The position numbers were made by a program, and so were the translations under genes. Source: Candidatus Helarchaeota archaeon (GTDB taxonomy: Archaea > Asgardarchaeota > Lokiarchaeia > Helarchaeales > RDOG01). Taken from it: a stretch of 64,000 nt of DNA. Each line of letters starts with the position of its first letter. Position 1 is the stretch's first letter. The notes under the pieces are model-generated. The model made no database searches. It was not told the origin of the DNA and saw only the letters and a list, made by a program, of their open reading frames with translations. The stretch is taken from NCBI GenBank assembly GCA_019058315.1, contig JAHPZH010000002.1:1339726-1403725 (forward strand), given 5' to 3'. Shown here piece after piece: positions 58,338 to 64,000 of the stretch.

Positions 58338-59801
58338 TCAATCCTCATTAATTTGCGCTAATGATTTAGCCAATTTTTTCTTCTCTTCTAAGTTAGCTAA
58401 ACGACTAATCATAATTCTCTGAGCTTGGGGAGAACCAGCACCATGCATTGATTCAGTCAAGTAACCAACTGCTGCTCGACCAATAACCAAATTCTCAACT
58501 AAACGCATTATCTTTATTCGGTTTACAGTATCAATCCCTTCTGCTCCAGCTAAATACTTTTCAATAATTTTTCTAGTTTCGGGATTCTTTAATTCCTTTG
58601 CGCTTGGACAAGTAACAAACAATCCACCCGCAATATCCTGAAGAAGTCTGGCGATTTCAAATGGAAATCGAGTTACATTCTGTTTGCAAACATTTGCTAA
58701 CATTATATCTATTAGATAATTTCCTGACGGTGTTTTTTCTCCACAAGCAGAACAAGCCATACCGCAAGAGTACAGTGTTTCATTTAAATGAATCATTTCT
58801 GTTATTTTATCTCTAATATGTGAAGCTTTTTCAACTCCATTATATTCTGCAGCCGTTGCAGCGGCACCAATCAAGACATCCCCAACACCAACTTTACATC
58901 CTCCATAACTCTGGCGATGATAACCTGCAAAAGATGCAACTAGCCTTCCACAGAAATCAGTTTCTCCATTCATAAATACTCGTTCATTTGGAACAAAAAC
59001 ATCATCAAAAACTACTAAACATTCTTGTCCCCCAAATTGATTACCACAATCAATCCTTCCTTCTTCACACTGATCTAGCCAGCGTAAATCACAAGATTGT
59101 CTACCATAATAATAAGAAACTCCTTCAGCATCTGCAGAAATTGCACAGCAAATGGTAAAACTCTTTTCTTCGTTTCTCATTGTTAAAGTTGGCATAACTA
59201 GGTGTTCATGAGAATTGACTGCACCCGTCTGGTGGGCCTTGGCTCCTCGAACAATAACTCCATCTTCTTTTCTTTCCACTAAATGAAAAAAAACATCTTT
59301 ATCCTTTTGTTGGGACGGCCGTTTTCCTCGATCACCTTTAGGATCCGTCATGCAACCGTCAATAACAAAATCTTTGTCTTGTACCATTTTAACATATTCT
59401 TTGAACCGTTGGTGATAGTTTGTATTGTATTTCTTATCAATATCAAAAGAAGTCAAGTAAACTGCATTTAATGCATCCATACCAACACAGCGTTGGAAAC
59501 AAGTTCCGCATTTTTGTCCTAAAAGCCTAAGCATTTTTACCTTTTTCATGAGATCTTCTGTACTTTGATGAATATGACAAAATCTATTAATTGTGTTTCC
59601 AGTTAATGAGGATTTGGTTGTCATTAAATCCTTATATTTTGGATCTTGTGCCAACTCATAGGTAAGAGCCACTGAATTAATTGATGACCTGATAATTGGA
59701 TGTTCCACGGGATTTTCAATTTTTTCACCCAGTAAATAAATTTTAAGTGGTTTTCTTTCGCTTAAACTTTCTCGATATTCTTTACCCGTCATTAATGTCA
59801 T
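58338..59801 (-). CDS. abfD: 4-hydroxybutyryl-CoA dehydratase / vinylacetyl-CoA isomerase
   Basis: HpaB/AbfD family; GQKCGTCFQRCVGMDALNA and GYHRQSYGGCKVGVGD contain the expected 4Fe-4S ligands (two Cys, one His, one Cys). Confidence 0.9.
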   Translation of the reverse strand: MTLMTGKEYRESLSERKPLKIYLLGEKIENPVEHPIIRSSINSVALTYELAQDPKYKDLMTTKSSLTGNTINRFCHIHQSTEDLMKKVKMLRLLGQKCGTCFQRCVGMDALNAVYLTSFDIDKKYNTNYHQRFKEYVKMVQDKDFVIDGCMTDPKGDRGKRPSQQKDKDVFFHLVERKEDGVIVRGAKAHQTGAVNSHEHLVMPTLTMRNEEKSFTICCAISADAEGVSYYYGRQSCDLRWLDQCEEGRIDCGNQFGGQECLVVFDDVFVPNERVFMNGETDFCGRLVASFAGYHRQSYGGCKVGVGDVLIGAAATAAEYNGVEKASHIRDKITEMIHLNETLYSCGMACSACGEKTPSGNYLIDIMLANVCKQNVTRFPFEIARLLQDIAGGLFVTCPSAKELKNPETRKIIEKYLAGAEGIDTVNRIKIMRLVENLVIGRAAVGYLTESMHGAGSPQAQRIMISRLANLEEKKKLAKSLAQINED

Positions 59802-59967
59802 TTATTATTACATCCTTTCAAATTATATCCTAAAAAAAGTAAAGTTGTTAATCAGAATTAAAATAATATTATATAATAATAAATACTGTTTAATTAACAT
59901 AAAAATTACTGGATTGAAATTGAGGAGCGTTAAATACTTAAAAAAATATTAAATGGAGTTAAATTAA

Positions 59968-60141
59968 ATGGAATCAGAGTATTTGGAAGAAATTAAAGAC
60001 AAAATCGAGAAGTTAGAGGATAATCAGAATAAAATCAAAAATGCTTTAAATAAATTGAATTCAAACTTGAATGTAATTTTCAAGGATGTAAGATGGCTCT
60101 GCCGTAATGTCCGTACTTCATTGGAGAGAAGTTATCCTTAA
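59968..60141 (+). CDS. small protein of a three-member local family (copy 1, 57 aa)
   Basis: MESEYLEEIKDKIEKLEDNQNKIKNALNKLNSNLNVIFKDVRWLCRNVRTSLERSYP; not in ORF track; homologous to 61765 and 61998 ORFs. Confidence 0.75.
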   Translation: MESEYLEEIKDKIEKLEDNQNKIKNALNKLNSNLNVIFKDVRWLCRNVRTSLERSYP

Positions 60142-60174
60142 AATTAATTTGAGATTTTTATTTTAAAAATTATT

Positions 60175-61677
60175 TTAAGCGATTTTCAACTTCCTAATCT
60201 TAATCATATGTTTTTCAACGCGATCCCCTGTTTTTTGCCTCCAATTCTTTAGACGAGTCTTCATATCCGAAAGTATTTGTGCATGGCTATTATCAAATAT
60301 CAAATTTTTCAATTCATAAGGGTCTTCTTTCAGATCATAAAGTTCATCCATATCACCGTCGTTCCAAACATATTTATAACGATCTGTAACTATCAAACGC
60401 CCTAAATGACTAACTACGTGTCCATGGGTTTCACACATCAAATCCTCACGCCATTTATTTACTTGCTGTGAACATAATGGAAGCAAACTTTGACCATCAA
60501 TTGGTTCATTAAAAGCGGTTCCAGCAACATCAAGAAACGTCGGAGCTAAATCAATATTGCTCACAAGTTCTTCGGACTTTTGACCCGCAGGTATTCTACC
60601 TGGATATCGGATCGCCATAGGAACTCGAACCATCTCCTCAGGCATATAGTAAGCTTTATCAAAATGCCCCCCATGACAAGCAAGAGCATCGCCATGATCA
60701 GACGCCCAAACTATTAAAGTATTTTCCGCTAATCCTAGCTCTTCTAGCGTATTGAGAATCTTCCCACCCGCCTGATCAATTAATGTTATTTGTGCATAAT
60801 TATAGGCTAATACTTTCTGCCATTCAGACCAAGGCAAGGGGTTTGGATGAATTAATTTACCATTTTTACTTATGGGATAATTAATATCAACTTTGTAAAT
60901 ATCGGGTTTATTTTTTAAATCATCTTGAAAACTGGGATACTCAGGAATGTCTGTTGGCTTATACATATCTAGAAACTCCTGAGTGGCATAATAAGGCTGG
61001 TGTGGACCCCAAAAATCTACTCGTAAATGAAATGGATGATTATTTTCCGTATTCGCTAGTTCCTTTAATTTATCGCAAGCTAAATTTGCTAGAAAAAAGG
61101 CTTCGTGGGTTTCTTTTGGTGTGGTCATAATACCAGTTGCATGCTCATTACACCAATCACCTTTTGGGCTAAAAAGTTCTCCCTCTTTTAAATTAAGCAT
61201 TTTTGCCCACGGTTTAATCATAAAATTACGCTGAATTCGTACCTGAAAATGAGGTAGATTATTCTTTTTTATATACTCCTTATATTCCGGTTTTGTATAA
61301 GGATTATTATAACTGGGATAACTGAATCCTTCACAATATTGCTCTTTAGCTGTTTTCGGTCCAGCATGCCACTTTCCAAAATAATAATTCTTATATCCTG
61401 CCTCTGCAAGTTTGGCTAGATAAGTTTCCCTATCAAAACGGTGTTTTGTATCATTTTTTATCTCACGATGATTATGTGGGAATAAACCCGTAAGCATGGT
61501 ACGCCTTGCAGGACTACAGAGAGGACAAGCAGTATATGAACGAACAAATTCTATTCCTCCAGCGGCAAGCTTTTCAAAATTAGGGCGCTGAATTTTTGGA
61601 CCACCTGCCATTTCTCCATGCCCATAATAGGATTGATGGTCATTCAACAAAAAAATAATATTAGGTTTTTCAGTCAT
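60175..61677 (-). CDS. sulfatase (formylglycine-dependent, Cys-type)
   Basis: PNIIFLLNDHQ; CPLCSPARRTMLTGLFPHNH (CxPxR); WASDHGDALACHGGHFDK; HFLRVDFWGPH-like metal site. Confidence 0.92.
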   Translation of the reverse strand: MTEKPNIIFLLNDHQSYYGHGEMAGGPKIQRPNFEKLAAGGIEFVRSYTACPLCSPARRTMLTGLFPHNHREIKNDTKHRFDRETYLAKLAEAGYKNYYFGKWHAGPKTAKEQYCEGFSYPSYNNPYTKPEYKEYIKKNNLPHFQVRIQRNFMIKPWAKMLNLKEGELFSPKGDWCNEHATGIMTTPKETHEAFFLANLACDKLKELANTENNHPFHLRVDFWGPHQPYYATQEFLDMYKPTDIPEYPSFQDDLKNKPDIYKVDINYPISKNGKLIHPNPLPWSEWQKVLAYNYAQITLIDQAGGKILNTLEELGLAENTLIVWASDHGDALACHGGHFDKAYYMPEEMVRVPMAIRYPGRIPAGQKSEELVSNIDLAPTFLDVAGTAFNEPIDGQSLLPLCSQQVNKWREDLMCETHGHVVSHLGRLIVTDRYKYVWNDGDMDELYDLKEDPYELKNLIFDNSHAQILSDMKTRLKNWRQKTGDRVEKHMIKIRKLKIA

Positions 61678-61764
61678 AATATCTACCTCATAAAATAGTC
61701 AGAGTCATAAATAATTAATAATATATCATATCAATTTGTTTTTCATTAAATGGAGTTAAATAAA

Positions 61765-61941
61765 ATGGAATTAAATATGGAAGAAATTAATAACAAATTT
61801 AAAAAATTAGAGGAAAACCAAATAAAAATCAAAAATGCTCTTGAAAAATTAAACTCAAACTTGAATATAATTTTTAAAGATGTAAGATGGCTCTGTAGCT
61901 GTGTGCAAATTAATAGAAAAGCGAGGAAATATCCTCCTTAA
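61765..61941 (+). CDS. small protein of a three-member local family (copy 2)
   Basis: MELNMEEINNKFKKLEENQIKIKNALEKLNSNLNIIFKDVRWLCSCVQINRKARKYPP; ATG at 61765 preferred over 61750 by comparison with copy 1. Confidence 0.75.
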   Translation: MELNMEEINNKFKKLEENQIKIKNALEKLNSNLNIIFKDVRWLCSCVQINRKARKYPP

Positions 61942-61997
61942 AATTTTTCAAATGTGAGATTCTTAATATTAAAATTAATAGAAAGGGGTAAAATAAA

Positions 61998-62198
61998 ATG
62001 GAACTTGAAATTTTGAAAGAAATTGAAAATAAAATTCTAAAATTAGAAGAGAATGAAAAAGAATTATTTAATAATCAAAATAAAATCAAAAAAGCTCTTG
62101 AAAAATTAAATTCAAACTTGAATATAGTTTTTAAAGATGTAAGATGGCTTTGTCATGTTTATAGTATGGCTCATGGAAGTAAATATGTCCCGAAATAA
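61998..62198 (+). CDS. small protein of a three-member local family (copy 3)
   Basis: MELEILKEIENKILKLEENEKELFNNQNKIKKALEKLNSNLNIVFKDVRWLCHVYSMAHGSKYVPK. Confidence 0.75.
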   Translation: MELEILKEIENKILKLEENEKELFNNQNKIKKALEKLNSNLNIVFKDVRWLCHVYSMAHGSKYVPK

Positions 62199-62625
62199 AA
62201 TAAAAAAAGAATTTTTTTTAAAATAAAAAATAACAAATTTTAATATTCCTTTGGCATGTCCTTAAGTTACGATTGAGTAAAGACCATCTATACAAACATA
62301 TTTTTCTCCGATAATCAGTACCAGCTTAATGAAATATCTAAAGACTCAAAACATTGAAATCTTCCAAACCAAAATTAAAGAATTCTATCAAAAAGAAATA
62401 ATGTAAGAGATTTATTCTCAATTCTCTATTTTTATTTATTGGACAATACCTTTTTTTTGCTATAAATTTAAAGTCATGATCCGGTAAGTAATAATAGAAT
62501 ATTTAAAGAACTACTATCTATTTAAAAAATAATCGAAAAATACTTAATCTGGATATTTAATATCTATTTTTTAAAGGTATTAATAAACTGGATTTTTATA
62601 GAAAAATTCAAAGCTGGGAATATAA

Positions 62626-64000
62626 ATGAGGTTTAAAAAGCGAAATAAAATTCAAATCACGACCTTATTAACTTTACTTGCTGTATCTTTTATATTATCT
62701 ACCTCTTTCATTGATACTGATATATTACCAAGTTGGGTTAATAACGAGCCGACCCAAGAGACCATTGTGCCGTCAATTCCCACAGAGCTTCAAACTGCAG
62801 AGGCAGAGCTCGGGTATTGCGACACTCCAGGAGACGCATGGATGGTGGCAATATCGGGAGACATTGCATACGTCGCTGATGATACCTCTGGCTTACGATG
62901 CATTAACATAAGCGAGCCGACTAGCCCCTCCGAAATAGGTAATTGTTCTTTATCAGGACAAGCATTGGGTGTGGCAGTTTCGGGAGATGTTGCATACGTT
63001 GCCGCTTATGGTGATGGCTTACGGTGCGTTGATATAAGCGACCCGACCACCCCCTCCGAAATCGGCTCTTGTGCTCTCACAGGAAATGCACGGGACGTGG
63101 CAGTTTCGGGAGATGTTGCATACGTTGCCGCTCAAACTGGAGACTTGCGGTGTGTAAGTATTAGCGACCCGACCACCCCCTCGGAAATTGGCTCTTGTGC
63201 TCTCTCAGGATTTTCATACGGCGTGGCAGTTTCGGGAGATGTTGCATACGTTGCCGCTCAAGCTGGAGGCTTGCGGTGTGTAAATATTAGCGAACCGAAC
63301 ACTCCCTCGGAAATTGGCTCTTGTTCTTTCACAGGAAATGCAGTGGGCGTGGCAGTTTCGGGAGATGTTGCATACGTTGCCGCTTATGATGGAAGCTTGC
63401 GGTGTATTAATATAAGCGACCCGACCACCCCCTCTGAAATCGGCAATTGTTCTTTCACAGGACTTGCATGGGACGTGGCCGTTTCGGGAGATGTTGCATA
63501 CGTTGCCGCTGAAGCTGGAGGCTTGCGGTGTATAGACATTAGTGACCCGACCAGCCCCTCTTTAATAGCCTCATATGATACCCCTGGATCTGCATATGGC
63601 GTGGCAGTCTCGGGAGACGTGGCTTACGTTGTAGATGGTTCTGAAGGATTACGGTGCATCGATATAAGCGACCCGACCACTCCCTCCGAAATCGGCTCTT
63701 GTTCTCTATCAGGAAATGCATTGGGCGTGGCAGTTTCGGGAGACGTGGCATACATTGCAGCTCGTTATCAAGGATTACGGTGCATTGACATAAGCGACCC
63801 GACCGACCCCTCTGAAATCGGCTCTTGTCCTACTCCAGGAGCTGCATTCGGCGTGGCAGTTTCGGGAGATATTGCATACGTTGCCGATTTTGATGGAGAC
63901 TTGCGGTGTGTAAATATTAGCGACCCGACCACCCCCTCCGAAATCGGCTCTTGTGCTCTCTCAGGATTTTCATACGGCGTGGCAGTTTCGGGAGATGTTG
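62626..64000 (+). CDS. secreted LVIVD-type beta-propeller repeat protein, truncated at right window edge
   Basis: Open frame from ATG 62626 to the edge; hydrophobic signal-like N-terminus LLTLLAVSFILSTSF; repeated (D/N)ISDPTTPSEIGSC...VAVSGDVAYVAA. Missing from ORF track because no stop lies in the window. Confidence 0.9.
   Translation, partial: MRFKKRNKIQITTLLTLLAVSFILSTSFIDTDILPSWVNNEPTQETIVPSIPTELQTAEAELGYCDTPGDAWMVAISGDIAYVADDTSGLRCINISEPTSPSEIGNCSLSGQALGVAVSGDVAYVAAYGDGLRCVDISDPTTPSEIGSCALTGNARDVAVSGDVAYVAAQTGDLRCVSISDPTTPSEIGSCALSGFSYGVAVSGDVAYVAAQAGGLRCVNISEPNTPSEIGSCSFTGNAVGVAVSGDVAYVAAYDGSLRCINISDPTTPSEIGNCSFTGLAWDVAVSGDVAYVAAEAGGLRCIDISDPTSPSLIASYDTPGSAYGVAVSGDVAYVVDGSEGLRCIDISDPTTPSEIGSCSLSGNALGVAVSGDVAYIAARYQGLRCIDISDPTDPSEIGSCPTPGAAFGVAVSGDIAYVADFDGDLRCVNISDPTTPSEIGSCALSGFSYGVAVSGDV
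62845..64000 (+). repeat. coding tandem repeat, 126-bp period (42 aa)
   Basis: GTGGCA(G/A)T(T/A/C)TCGGGAGA motif begins at 62845, 62971, 63097, 63223, 63349, 63475, 63601, 63727, 63853 and 63979: constant 126-bp spacing. Confidence 0.97.

Noticed and set aside
62200-62600. Possible transposon remnant or gene fragment (short ORF MKYLKTQNIEIFQTKIKEFYQKEIM)
   Set aside because: Too short and without terminal repeats or transposase motifs; cannot be supported from sequence alone.
62678-62911. ORF 62678..62911 (+) and 63539..63751 (-) over the propeller gene
   Set aside because: Out-of-frame readings of the repeat-encoding LVIVD gene, whose true frame is open from 62626 to the window end.
62845-64000. 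CRISPR-like periodic repeat
   Set aside because: The 126-bp period is in-frame with coding blades of a beta-propeller and has no unique spacers or cas genes.

Overview
AT-rich, densely coding archaeal window. H4MPT/F420 C1 enzymes (Ftr x2, Mtd, FwdB/FwdD, polyferredoxins) occur beside eukaryote-like genes: a Ras/Rab-type GTPase overlapping a putative longin-like partner, a gelsolin-like domain protein, and a putative roadblock/DENN-like protein. This combination suggests an Asgard (Lokiarchaeia-like) archaeon; that is inference, with no phylogeny run. The main accessory feature is a ~25 kb redox/sulfur-carrier locus at about 32.8-58.3 kb. A minus-strand DsrE-DsrF-DsrH / GcvH-like lipoyl protein / lipoate-ligase operon is followed by a plus-strand DsrE2-HdrC-HdrB-HdrA(tandem)-TusA run. 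Then come three further tandem HdrA units (one split into two ORFs), MvhD modules, a coiled-coil/wHTH/ferredoxin hybrid, and a second HdrC-HdrB pair. The gene content resembles a hybrid of the sulfur-oxidising sHdr-LbpA system and flavin-bifurcating Hdr-Mvh complexes, and it is my best candidate for an undescribed system. Next to it lie duplicated wHTH-ferredoxin proteins and a 4-hydroxybutyryl-CoA dehydratase. The right end has a sulfatase flanked by three copies of a small unknown protein family, and a secreted 42-aa-repeat (LVIVD-like) beta-propeller gene truncated by the window edge. I saw no rRNA, tRNA, CRISPR array or intact transposon.
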